Shown here: positions 48,961-60,284 of the stretch, one piece after another
How positions within the stretch are numbered: position 1 is the stretch's first letter
Layout of the letters: each line of letters starts with the position of its first letter
Assembly (NCBI GenBank): GCA_008921705.1
Contig: VFFE01009197.1
Coordinates: 1,198,064-1,262,063 of the forward strand
Source of the DNA: Burhinus oedicnemus
Taxonomy: Eukaryota; Chordata; Aves; Charadriiformes; Burhinidae
Direction of reading: 5' to 3'
DNA: 64,000 nt
Program-made: the position numbers and the translations under genes
The notes under the pieces: generated by a model
The model's input: the letters and a program-made list of their open reading frames with translations, nothing else
What the model was told of the DNA's origin: nothing
The model's database searches: none

Positions 48961-51900
48961 CTAAAAAGAAATTAATAGAAATAAAAATTAAAAAAATCTT
49001 AAAATGTTTAAAAGAAAAAGTTCACACTGACCCACAAACTCCTCCTTCAGTGTTCACATGGGCGGACTATGTTAAGAGTTCTAGGAAAAATATTATTTCC
49101 ATCTTCTCTAAGTTGCCAATAAGGCATTCATGCCCTTCTTGGGATATTTTAAGCATTGAATGTTTTTCTCTCAATACTTCAATATCAAAAGCTATTACTT
49201 TAAATAAGAAAAATGTCACGGAAGAGTAACATGACATAAGACCTAGGAGTGTGTTTTTAAACAAAAAATACATTTTAAAATACTGTAAAAAATACCATAC
49301 TTGCTTTTTTACAACAAAAAATAAAACTACATTAAATTCAACCTAAATAGTTAAACACACAGCAGCAAATATTACAGTTACAATTCAGGTTTCAAAACAG
49401 TATTTTAAACTTCTTTTTATAGTAGTTTTCCACTACTATATGCCACAGTGCTGCTTCTCAAGCCTACTTCTGAAATATGTGTTCAATGGAGCCATACCAT
49501 TTTTGCTACTAAGATTTTTATGTGATTGTGTTCTTCTGACCTGTGGTCCAACATTCTCTATTATTTAGCCTGGAATAGCTTCTGGAAGTTTGGAGGTTTG
49601 GGTGGGGGTTTTTTGTGTTTTGTTTTGTTTTGTTTTTTAAAGAGTTATGGGACACAACAGTACTTAGGCAAAGTGTGCTAGATTTAAACTGCAATCTACC
49701 TAAAGCAAACACAAAAAAAAAAAAAAAAAANNNNNNNNNNNNNNNNNNNNTTTTTTTTTTTTTTTTTTTTTTTTTCCCCCTGTTTAAGTAGTCTTTACTG
49801 GTCTGTGATTGTTTTGAAATAGGCTCGGGACACTATGAGACAAGCACAACTTATACTAATAATTATACCATCCTGCACTTCTGTGCAGATTCCAGTATTA
49901 CATTGGTATGCCAGTTGTGTATTACTGAGGAAAACCATAAAATTACAATTTTTAAACCAGTGCAGTGTGTAAATATTACTCCTCCCTTACAGGTTAGGGG
50001 CTGGGGGAATAAAGCTTGATTTCCACAGATGCTCACCACTGTAAACGCAATGTGAAAGCACTTAGGCCTCCAGCAACTCAAAGTCACTAGAATTCAGATT
50101 GACTAGCCTAAAATCAGTCAAGAAGCCTGTGAGAGATACAGAATCAGAAACACAACCAGTCTAATCCTCCATGCTCTGCTCTAGCGACCAAATCATTCTT
50201 CCCACATACTAATGGCCATGATAGGACTTCACACCTTTCTCATCTTTCTGTAAACCTACCTATCATGTAATTGTATACAGAATAAGTGGTAAAATGTCCA
50301 AAATTCTATCACAACCCATAAAACTCAGCTTTAACAGCATTAAAATTTGTCCGTCTCTAATATTTTTATGTAAATTAAGAATTTCAAAGTCTGGGACAAA
50401 TAAATTCAGTTCTTCCTTGACTATAGCTCAAGAACATGTAATAAAAATCACATATTTTTCTTTTGAGAAAAATAAAACACTAAATACTTTTGACATAGTC
50501 ACATCTTGGAAAAGTTGGTTGCCACATGCTTTTTATTCCATGGAAAGAACTGTCAATCCATAATGAACAATACTATCTTTAAAACCAAAAGACCCTCATG
50601 CGCATCCTTTTTTGCAATTATGATTTAAGCTATCGTGGCAAATGCGTGGAAGAACAATGATCAGGAAACAACTCCTTACATTGTTTCCTGACAGAGAAAT
50701 CTTGCCTTTTCTGATGGTTTACAGCTTAGGAGTGAGAATCATTCAGTGTATCAACATTCATTAGATCCAAGAAGCTTATAAATCATCATTCTTTCCAAGA
50801 GAGAAATTTAAAGTCATTTTCCACGGCCACCATTTACTACTGTGATACCTGGTAGAGAGTAATGGACTGTTTTCTTAAGTAGTTTTGTCATATATCCATG
50901 CAACCAAAATGCTGTTCAATCAGATTTCTCCTTCATTGAATAAATATTTAAAAATTTTCAGGTTTTTTTTTTTCAATGTTCATCAGACAATTATCTGCCT
51001 TACTGCATAAATATGCAACCAGGCAATTTTCTCATGTTTATTAGATTTATTTCTGTTTAAATGTAGAAAGGAACTCTCTAAAAATCCACTTTCATCAGGC
51101 TTTTTCCTATGGAAAGACACACATCCACACACAGTCCTACTACTCTTGTACCTCCTCCTTTTTGATCCTGTGTTTCATTCACAAAAAGAAGAATTGAGGC
51201 AACCTAACTCAATACTCTTTTACAGAAGCAATTTAATGTAGTATAATCACTGGGACGCAGTATCTTGCTAACTGAAACAGATTTCTTTGTTTTTCTATGG
51301 ATCATCTCTCCCATATTGAAACAAAATCAGCCTCACATGCAAGCTATTCACTGAGAAAAGGCAGAAAAGACATGTATAATCTCATTAAAATCACACCACA
51401 TAACAAAGCAAATAACAGGTATGTAATTTCTCAAGTCAGTTGCACTGCACAAGACCAAACAGAAACTCTCCATAATTCTCAATTCATTAAAGTTAAAATT
51501 AAGTTTAGTTGGGTTTAACAAACTCATTGATAAACCCTGCAGTCTGTGAGTGATTTCCACTTTTTATTATGGAAAGAAGTTATTTTCAGTAATAAGCATG
51601 CCAATTGTAGGCACGCCCTGTTGAAGCGTGGAATGTTTTCATGATCACAAATACTTGTTTATTGCATAAAACCCATAACATGAATTAAATAAATGGCAAT
51701 GTTTGAAAGACGGGGATGAAAAATTCCTATGGGATGAAAAAAATTAATCAGAAATCACATTCACGGGTACAGATACCCGCTGAACTCACATATTCAACAA
51801 TATGGTAGTTCTCATTCTAATGAAATAAAAACAAAACAACAAGGAAGGATGATGGAAGTATCCTCAAATCTGAGATATAATAGTGGTGAAGACTAGTGGC

Positions 51901-54900
51901 TTGATCTAAAATCCATTAAAGCCAATCAAGCACCAGTATTCAACTTTAGCCTGATTTTGGATCAAGGTCCTCGGTCTTTTTAATGAAGCAAATGGACATG
52001 TGAGTGTGAAAGCCTAAACAGAGAATAAAATAATTGAAAGAGCTCATTCTCTACGTATTTGTATGCACATACATATACCCACAAAACACAGGCTATAATT
52101 TCAGTTTACAGCAATTTTATTTATTGCAGTATAGCTAAAATCTCTTCTTTAGTTAAAAAAAAGAAAAAGATAAGTAGTGTCTACTACCAAAGACATACAT
52201 AGTATTGAAATTATGACTATGCTGTAAATCATCACTGCAATTAAAAGAACAAATTAGGGTATGTAACACAGACTACGAACTAAAAAAATGAATAAAAAAA
52301 TACATATTTATAGTTGCTACTGTCCCCAGAAGTACTTTCTGAATAGTTGGCATGGTGTTCAGATATGACTTCTTGTAAACGACAGGAATCATGTTTAACA
52401 CTGAAACACAACGTTACTACCCCCAGTAGCCTGTATTACCTGGGTATGCCAGTTGTGTATTACCGAGCCAAAGCATAAAATAAAAACATACTAAACTTCC
52501 CCTGGCTTTTCTTTGGCTAAAAAATCACACCACCACTTCTTTCCAGTCTTTAGCTATATTAATCAGTTAACAAATCTTAAGACACATCAGTGGTTTTGTG
52601 GGATATCAGTATTCTTGTCTACTAGGTCTTCCTTTATTATATTGGCTATAGTATTTCACAACAACCTCTTTTGCAAGAATTGGGAACTATATCTTGAGTT
52701 ACAAAATAATAAAAGAGCATCAGGGACACACTGTATCCGAATGACATAGCTCTAGGCAGAATTTAGTAGGGCTTCACTCAATTTCATTCATCAATGTGGT
52801 AACACAGGTACACTTGAGCACAAAATACATAGATAGCGGTCATTACACAGAGACCAGTTTGTTTTCTTTCTAAGCTTGTTGTATGAAGGGGAAGCAGCAA
52901 AGGGGAAGAAAAACAGAAAGGAAAACTAAGTGGGTTACTCCTAGCACAAGTCAACCATTTGTTTTATAAAACACTTACAATTTTTCCTCTGTCTTCACTT
53001 TCCTTTAAAAGTATATATAGCAATCTACAATGGTTTAAATGCTTTCAAATAGTGGTTGCTTAATAGAAAAAGGGTGAAAAACAAACAGAAATTAAACACG
53101 AACTATGAAAGAGAAGCTATTTAAAATGTTTGAACTTCCAGTATTACTAGTTCTGGAAGCCCACTGTGTGCTTGGCTTTCTATGCATCATTCACGCATCT
53201 CTGCGTGCACTAGTCAGAGCAAGGAAATAAAGGCAGTGCTTACCTGCTTCAGACAGGTCTCTAAGGGAGCTGCTCAGTGCGCTTCTTTTCAGCCCCTCCC
53301 CAGTAGCATAGCTGTCATCCAGGCAAGCTCTGTTCAGCGTCCCATTGCCAGAATCTTTTTTCAGGCTGGAACATTGAGACATGCTTGGACGCACCACACC
53401 CTTCTGTTTTTCTAGCTCAGCTGAAACAAAAAGAATAATTGTGCAATTCATATTTATAGTCTAGAATAAAGGACATGGTAACATTACAATTTCTGTATGC
53501 GATCACTTATTACTGTGAATAATAGATAAGAGTTCATTTTGGCACTGTTAAATGCCAGAGAGGAACTTCACCCCTCTCACTTTATATTACAACACAGGTG
53601 AAAGGCTAGTACTCTTTTGGAAAAACAGAAGCTAAAATTCCATGTTTACACAGTCACATAGCTTCCAGCAAAATGTATCAATTTGTACTATGGCTACCTA
53701 ATTGAGACAAGACAGGAATCTCAACATGAAAATGAAGAAAAATTCAGTGAAACTTATTTGAAGGACTATCACTGAGAACTTCAGAGTGATATAAATTATC
53801 CCTAAAATCCTTACTGTAATTTAAACTACAAGTTACAATTCACCTCTCCTCTGTCCCTTGCTATTTCCAGTTTGTCCAGGCTAAATTTCCACTGCAGCTA
53901 CATTTCAGTAAATAATAGTCAATGAACTCAGTTGGGGCTTAAGATATCATTGGGTTTTTCCGCTTTCTAGAATCAAAGCCATGGAAAAGACCCACGTTAT
54001 TTTGAACTTTCAAAGAGTTCTAATAGGTTATACATGTATTTGAGATTTTCTTATTTTGATTAGCTTGAAAATGCTTTATTATATGTACCTTGGTACTTAC
54101 ACTCTATTCTGTGCTTTTCCATTTCTTGAACCTCTGCAATTGATTCCCTCAAATCATCTGTAAACTTCTTCCTGTCCTGAGGATTTGGTGCATTGAAATT
54201 TATTAATACTTTGATATCTGCTCCTGGAACAGCTGACGTGAGCCGAATACCATTGGGATAATCTAGAAGAAAGAGTCAAGAAAAACTAAGCTCTGATTAT
54301 TCCAATTACTTTTCTTTTTATAAAAAAACAAAACCAACCAAAACAAACAAATAAACAAAAAAAAAAACCAACCAAAAACCTGAAGGCTTTTTACTAATAT
54401 TACCATAAAGGGGACAAAGTCAGAGAAATAAAAGTCTAAAGGCACAGAATTAGAATTAAAATCCCCCTAAGATATATTGGAACCGCTTAATTGTCAAGAT
54501 ACCAAATAAATATTGACAGACAGTCTTTACGCAGCTGTTACCCTTATGGTACAATATACAATATAAAAGAAAAATCCCAGAAAAAAAATAATTACAGGGA
54601 TAATTTTTGTTTCATGGAAGAGATCTCATTACCTACCTTACTTAATTGTGACCAAAGTTTTGCTGAGTAAAGACTACTTGAATACATCCCAAGTACAAGA
54701 AACTTTTAGTATTTCCTACTAAGTTGTATTCCCTGGACATCCTACTTTCCTTTTTTTTTAAAAAAAAAAAAAAAGTTAAAATTATCTGTGAAACTACATA
54801 CTGAGGAAGTAAAAGGGGTGGTTTTTTAGTTCCTTCCCCCCACCCCCTCTCTTGGCCCACATTATGGCCACCTTCACAATAAAAGGCAGATTTTTCAGCA

Positions 54901-57900
54901 AACTTTGTTTGCCTCTTTTCTAGCTGCACATCTGAGAATGCAATTTTAACAGCTGGTCAAAAATATCTCCTGCTTGAGACCGAAGGTTGATTTACAGAAA
55001 AACAGCTTATCATGAAGATACGTCCTGCTGTAGAAAACAGAATCAGCCTTTGCTTGAAGCACAGACCTGCAGAAATGGGGTGTCAGAAAAACTCAAAATG
55101 TGCATTCTAATTCACAATATTTTCTTTTACTCAATGAAATGACCTTATTGGTTTCCTAAAGCTCTCAAATATTTACTTAAGTATTCAACCTGAAGTTCAA
55201 GTGCTCCCATGTACAAAAAATTAATTCCCTTAAGAACCAGCAGATGATGTAAGGCAGTCTCTTCCCTCAAAGCCATTACGTTTCAACAAGACTTAAAATA
55301 TTGTGAAACAAGTGCAAATGCTATACTTTTTTAAACGGTATCTTAACTTCCAAATCAGAGTTGCAACTAAAAGCGAAGCAAGTCCATTCACCATTCTCAG
55401 GTGAAAAAAGGTGCCAACTACCACAAGCCCCAAAGGGTACAGAAGGGAAGGAGGGAGCAAGAATTTGGGGCTTCTGCCAGGGTCTGATATCAACATCTTG
55501 CACAGAAGTGACGTATAGCTGATCTGCTTCTCCTGACCGCATGACAATTGTGTCTACCTTCAATCAATTACAAGAGCCACCTCAAGCTGGCTGCAGCTGC
55601 TGTCATTCAGAATACAGCCAAATGGCCAGCAGTGCAGAGGAGCCTGGTGCCAGGCAAGCTAACAGGTGAAGAGCACGGTATAACACTGTATACTTGTTTG
55701 AACACTGAAACTGGACAAGCAAACAGCTCTAGAAAGTGCATCACTTGGGGAAAAAAAAATCCGGAAGATGTTTATGAAACCAAACAAGGAAACTTGGTAA
55801 CCCCAAAGTGACATGGCCTACCTTCACATATGAACAAAGAATGAATTTCCACATACTAAACAAACTAAAATATTTTATTACCAGAGAGACTTCTCTACGT
55901 TGTATTGATAAAGCATCAGGAAACACTCACGTAAGTATTTATTGGTTTCAGATACACTCTCTCTGAAGTCATCTGCTTGTCCTTTGTATTTTGTCAGTGA
56001 TTTTGACTGAAAATGTGAAATATACTTCCCTTATGGCCTATTTATTTACTAGAGATATATGGCAGTTATTTTCCCTTTTGGAGCTCATCCATCCCTCGAT
56101 GTAATTGGCTCTATCATTAGAAGTCAATTCTTCTATCATCAATGCCAATTGTATTGTTCAACCTCACCGGCAGCCAAATCAGTATTTTTGTTGCTTCTGC
56201 TTTAGTGGTGCTAAATTTTATTCTCTTGAAACCAGCTGATTCTGACAGCTGCTACACACAGGTTTACTGAATGGCATGATGGCTCTGGCCAAAATACCCC
56301 AAAGCTTGCTGGGGACAGGGGAAACCAAGAATATTAATTTTGCAAACCACAGGGGAAGAATACTTCTCTTTCCCAACTGGAAAATGCTGCAGTCCACCTA
56401 ACAGGCACAGCTATTGGAAGTACAGTCAACTCACTGATGCACCATAGTTAATTCACCTTAGGAGCCCAACTGTGTCTATTGAAGTGTCTAAGTTAAAATG
56501 CCTCCAGGTCACTGGGAGGAATCCAACCCTTTACTCCTAGTTTCAGTATAGATATTTTTAAGTTTACTTGAATAAAGTGTTTCTACTTAGCATGCTTATG
56601 ATATATTTCTTCTTTAAATTTATTAATCTTGCCATCAGAGGAATTATATATTCTTCTATTTTTAGCAGAATCCAGGATAGAAATATTTGGCCTTCCTCTC
56701 TAAAAATAAATTGTATATCATATAATGCGTGCACAAGAGAGAGAACAAATGTGTATGCATATAAATAATCCACAGACTACATCGCTGCTCTAAGTTCTAC
56801 AAAATCTTCCCGATTGAAATCTCCAGATGCTTTGACTCAGTAACAGCGACTTCTTTTGAGTGAGATGAGCATTGGAGCACATTCTCAGGGACAAATGAAA
56901 ACTAAGAGCCTTCGACAACAGAAAAGCACAGAAACTACTTAATGTCACACTGAACTGTATCCAATTTATCGTGAAGCTGAAGGTTTGGTTTACAAACCAT
57001 GAAGTCAGGACAAACAGACTTTCTCTCTATGTACCATACAACTATGTTCTGCTACATTATTACTGATGCTGTCTTGGGGCTTACAATCAGGACATAAGCA
57101 AACTATTTGCTTTTTGTTGGGTTTTTGTCTGCTAAGACTAAGCTTGACAAGCATTAAAGATAAAAAGAATATTGGATTGATGCAGATTACAATTGACATA
57201 AACAAAAGGTGTCAGTAAGTACAAACTTTAGTCCAGAATCTCTGCTTTGTATTTATATTTGAATGAGTATACATTACCTAGGCACAAAGTTAAGATATAA
57301 ATCAGGAAAATAAATTAAATAGTGCTTTGAATTACACATATATTAGAATAGTCATTATTTATTATCATACATGCCATTCCAGCTAACTGTACCATTAACT
57401 CAGCAACAGATACATTTGTTTCTTTACAAACATTTTATTCTTTACAAGTATTCATAAACAACACATTTGGCTAGATGTGTCTTCTGACCATAACCAAAAA
57501 AATTTAACAGCAGTCTTGCAGTTTCTTATGCTGACACCATCTTGTTTTAAAGTTTAGGGCTAAGTTAAATTCAGAGCAATTTTATTCCTAAATTCAGAAT
57601 GAAGTCCTGTCCATCCCTTTCACTCACACAATTTTTCATTTTATTTAATTTATAAATAATATTGGTCATCTAAAAAGAGAGGAGAGACTTACATTGGTTC
57701 TCAAAAAGAAGAACTTGCATTCCATAGAGGGAAAATGACTGTCGAAAACTGTATGTAACTGAGTTCTTCTTCTTTTGAAAAATCTTGGTCACCTGGAAAT
57801 TACCAAATAAACAAAGTGAAATATCCCTTTTACCATATGTGTTTGTGGAAAATTATTGTTCTTAAGAATTAGCATATGATAAAATATTTTATGCCAAATC

Positions 57901-59616
57901 AAGCTATAATCTGCCAGAAAATATGAACTTGTATTTTTTTCTTTTTTTTAATGCAACTGATGTATTTAATCTACTTCTACTGAAGAAACAAAGCTAGCTT
58001 TGAAGCATTGTTATCTCTTAACCAGAAGGTTTCATATTTTATCCAGACACAAAGCCTTTGTGTTCTCTATTCTCCAGAATTCTACTTCTTGAAATTCCAG
58101 AAAGAAAAAAGCCTCTGCATCCTTATGTGTACTGTACATGCTAGCAAAAATGTACATATGCTGAAATTATCCTTTTTAAAAAACTTAGCTGCTACCACAC
58201 TTTCCTTCACACTTTTTTCTTACAGTCTGACTACAGGTAGAACATGCCTATGGACTGCTCCACACAAGTCTTATTCCTGACTCTCGTGTGCTGTGACCTT
58301 CCAAACCTGCTTCACTTCTGTGCACCTCCAAAGACTGTCTTACACTACCTCACCCAAAGATGCCCTGTTTTCCCTACAATTTGTACAGTACCTATCTCAA
58401 TAAAAGCTCTGAGTCTGTGGAAACCTTTACTTTTTGCTACGATAGAAGTAACATACTACTACTTACCATCAATTTTGGTTCTCCTAAAGTGTGAATGCAA
58501 CCATTCTTTCTCTTTATAACCAAGAGGTTTATTTTTAGTTGTTCTTTCTAATTTTAACTTTTGGCAATGACATTTTACTGGAACTGACAAATTTGGTCTA
58601 TATTACTCCCAAAACAGTTTAATAAAACTACTGACATCTGAGTAAGTAATAAAAAAAGACAGAAAATTTGCAACCCGAAGAAGACAATATTCCATCATTT
58701 TACATGCAAGCTCACATTTACAACTAGGAGGTTATACTCTCAATCAAAAGGATTAATTTTTTTTAATTTACCTCCTCATTTCAACGTCTTAAGGTACATA
58801 AAAATTACATACAATAAAACTGTGCATCTGACGCATGCCTTTTTCATAACAAAGCATGAAATATTCAGTTTAGTTCTTAGTTCTCAGGTAACAGCCAAAT
58901 ACATTTCAAATAGTGCAACAAATTTTCCTATTTTTAAAAGTAAATCAACCAAATAATTCCAAGCTGTTACTAGTTTTGTATGTCTGTTTTTCTAAAGACT
59001 GGATCAAGTTAAATGCATGCTAAAAAGTAAAGTCGACTGTAAAATGTATTTCAACATATCCTATTCCTATTTCAATGAATAAGCGTATCTGGTGCATAGA
59101 ACATCTGGGGAATACAAAGTAGTACGTAATTTTGTTTTCCCACATGGAACTTGAATTCATTATTCATGGAATAAAGAATGTCTCTGTTTACCCATTAGGG
59201 AAATGGGTAAACTGGAGGTAATTTTTGTTCTTTACAGTAAAAGCTATTGCATCAAAGTACTTTCTTAAATAGAGCATAGTAATCAATAAAAAGCTTCAGT
59301 TTAAAAGCAAATTACATATAATGAAGAAAATTAAGAAAATTTAAATCTTACTCATCCCAAGATTGCTGGAGTACAGAGTAACAGGTTAATAGATACTTAG
59401 TTTTAGGAATGCTCATACACTTAATTGATTTCATGGAGACAGGCATTTCTGAATACCTCACCAGAAGTCTGTCCACCTGAAAATACATACCACAAGAAGA
59501 TCATTAAATAAAAATATTTCTCGCTGGTGCAATCCAAGCTTCTGAGGTTTATTTGGATCTGGAACTTCAAACAGCCTACAGTAGCAAACAAGCCTCCGGT
59601 GGGGTAGAGAAAGGAC
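48355..59616 (-). CDS. IQSEC1: IQSEC1 (BRAG2), 3' part: PH-domain exons and C-terminal tail
   Basis: Exons 59491-59616, 57693-57792, 54101-54262, 53244-53420 and 48355-48960 encode the C-terminal part of an IQ-motif and Sec7-domain Arf exchange factor. The family activates Arf6 (and Arf5) by GDP/GTP exchange and acts in endocytosis, adhesion and postsynaptic signalling. The window holds PH-domain exons ([60 protein letters not shown]), a charged helix ([20 protein letters not shown]) and a Pro/His-rich tail ending GISTIV, a class I PDZ-ligand-like end. IQ and Sec7 exons lie beyond 64000. The four 5'-most exons join in phase; the last exon's long frame does not follow directly from 53244, so another exon is missing (see findings). 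I chose IQSEC1 over IQSEC2 or IQSEC3 from the tail sequence and the ACAD9 synteny; the paralogue call is an inference. Confidence 0.9.
48540..48680 (-). repeat. IQSEC1: His-codon repeat region in IQSEC1 tail
   Basis: Plus-strand GTGGTG- and ATGCTG-type triplets (for example TGGTGGTGGTGGTGGTAGGG near 48625) encode clustered His on the minus strand. The antisense strand therefore shows open frames (48417-48878, 48427-48750) that are shadows of this exon. Confidence 0.8.
49713..49775. other. Assembly gap of 20 N flanked by poly(A) and poly(T)
   Basis: An 18-A run (49713-49730) is followed by 20 N (49731-49750) and then a 25-T run (49751-49775). A round number of N suggests a placeholder of unknown true size. 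It lies in the IQSEC1 intron just upstream of the terminal coding exon, where an additional exon is predicted from reading phase. Confidence 0.95.
49892..49948. repeat. 57-bp duplicated segment, copy A
   Basis: This segment matches 52430-52486 at 48 of 57 positions by eye, including 19 identical bases (TATGCCAGTTGTGTATTAC), in the same orientation 2.5 kb apart. It lies in the last IQSEC1 intron. I do not recognise it as a known repeat. Confidence 0.8.
52430..52486. repeat. 57-bp duplicated segment, copy B
   Basis: This is the second copy of the segment at 49892-49948, same strand, without indels. The flanks on both sides do not align, so only this short stretch is shared. Confidence 0.8.
53244..53420 (-). 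CDS. IQSEC1: IQSEC1 exon, Ser-rich linker
   Basis: Acceptor CTTTTTGTTTCAG and donor GTAAGC. After two nucleotides completing Ser it codes [20 protein letters not shown] and ends [15 protein letters not shown] plus one nucleotide (phase 1). The Ser-rich linker suggests phosphorylation sites, which is inference. Confidence 0.93.
54101..54262 (-). CDS. IQSEC1: IQSEC1 exon, PH domain C-terminal part
   Basis: Acceptor CTTTCTTCTAG and donor GTAAGT. After two nucleotides it codes [53 protein letters not shown] plus one nucleotide. The helix [15 protein letters not shown] closes the PH fold. Confidence 0.95.
55931..56006 (-). other. Cryptic exon-like segment in IQSEC1 intron
   Basis: On the minus strand a 76-nt stretch is bounded by a good acceptor (ATTTCACATTTTCAG) and a good donor (GTGAGTG). 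It is open in one frame ([20 protein letters not shown]). In the phase required between the neighbouring IQSEC1 exons it hits TGA after 12 codons, so inclusion would truncate the protein. It is not part of the known IQSEC1 PH sequence; real use is unproven. Confidence 0.2.
57693..57792 (-). CDS. IQSEC1: IQSEC1 exon, PH domain middle part
   Basis: Acceptor GGTAATTTCCAG and donor GTAAGT. It codes [20 protein letters not shown] then [13 protein letters not shown] plus one nucleotide, which completes a Tyr codon with the next exon. Confidence 0.95.
59491..59616 (-). CDS. IQSEC1: IQSEC1 exon, PH domain N-terminal part
   Basis: Minus-strand acceptor TTATCCTAG and donor GTATGT. Exactly 42 codons, phase 0: [42 protein letters not shown]. 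The [16 protein letters not shown] pattern is a PH-domain beta-strand hairpin. Confidence 0.95.
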
Positions 59617-60284
59617 CTAGGATAATACAAAAGTTCATGGTTAATACAGCAATATTTAGCCAAGAAAAAGCATCTTTAATTCACAGAGTCTTTTTTTGAA
59701 TACTTCAAATATTTTAACCTCTAAGCCCATTAGACTTTTTCATCAAAGGACCAACAACAGAAAAATAAAGTTATTTGCCACAAACCTGCATGACATTCAA
59801 GTTCTTGTAGAAAATATTCTCTAACAGCTTGCATTCCTGTATATGGACACCAATGAAACTTTTACTGGGGACAGAGTTTTACTTTGTGAAACAATAAAAC
59901 CTTGAAAGAACTTAATCTTAAGCAAGTCAGAGCTCAAAGCAAAGGATGTTTGCTTTCCTGAGCATTTTTACCTATCTTTATTAGAAGAAAGGATGCAAAG
60001 CAACTATAGCTTTTGTGAGATGAATACACTGATGTTGTAGATTACTTTTTATCAGCCACTGAGTTAATTCAGTTTGTTCATTCCCCAATACCAAGGAAAT
60101 GGAGACATCGGGGGAAAAAGTAAATACATTTTCAGGATGGCTTATTTTCTCATGCCGGCAAGAAAACCAAGAATAATTTGCCATTTTCTTATTTGAAATA
60201 TCTGATGAAGGTATCTCTGAAGCTGCTGTTTTCAACCAAGTGAAATTTGATTTCTTTCAAATGCATATGATGATATTTTCTGGG

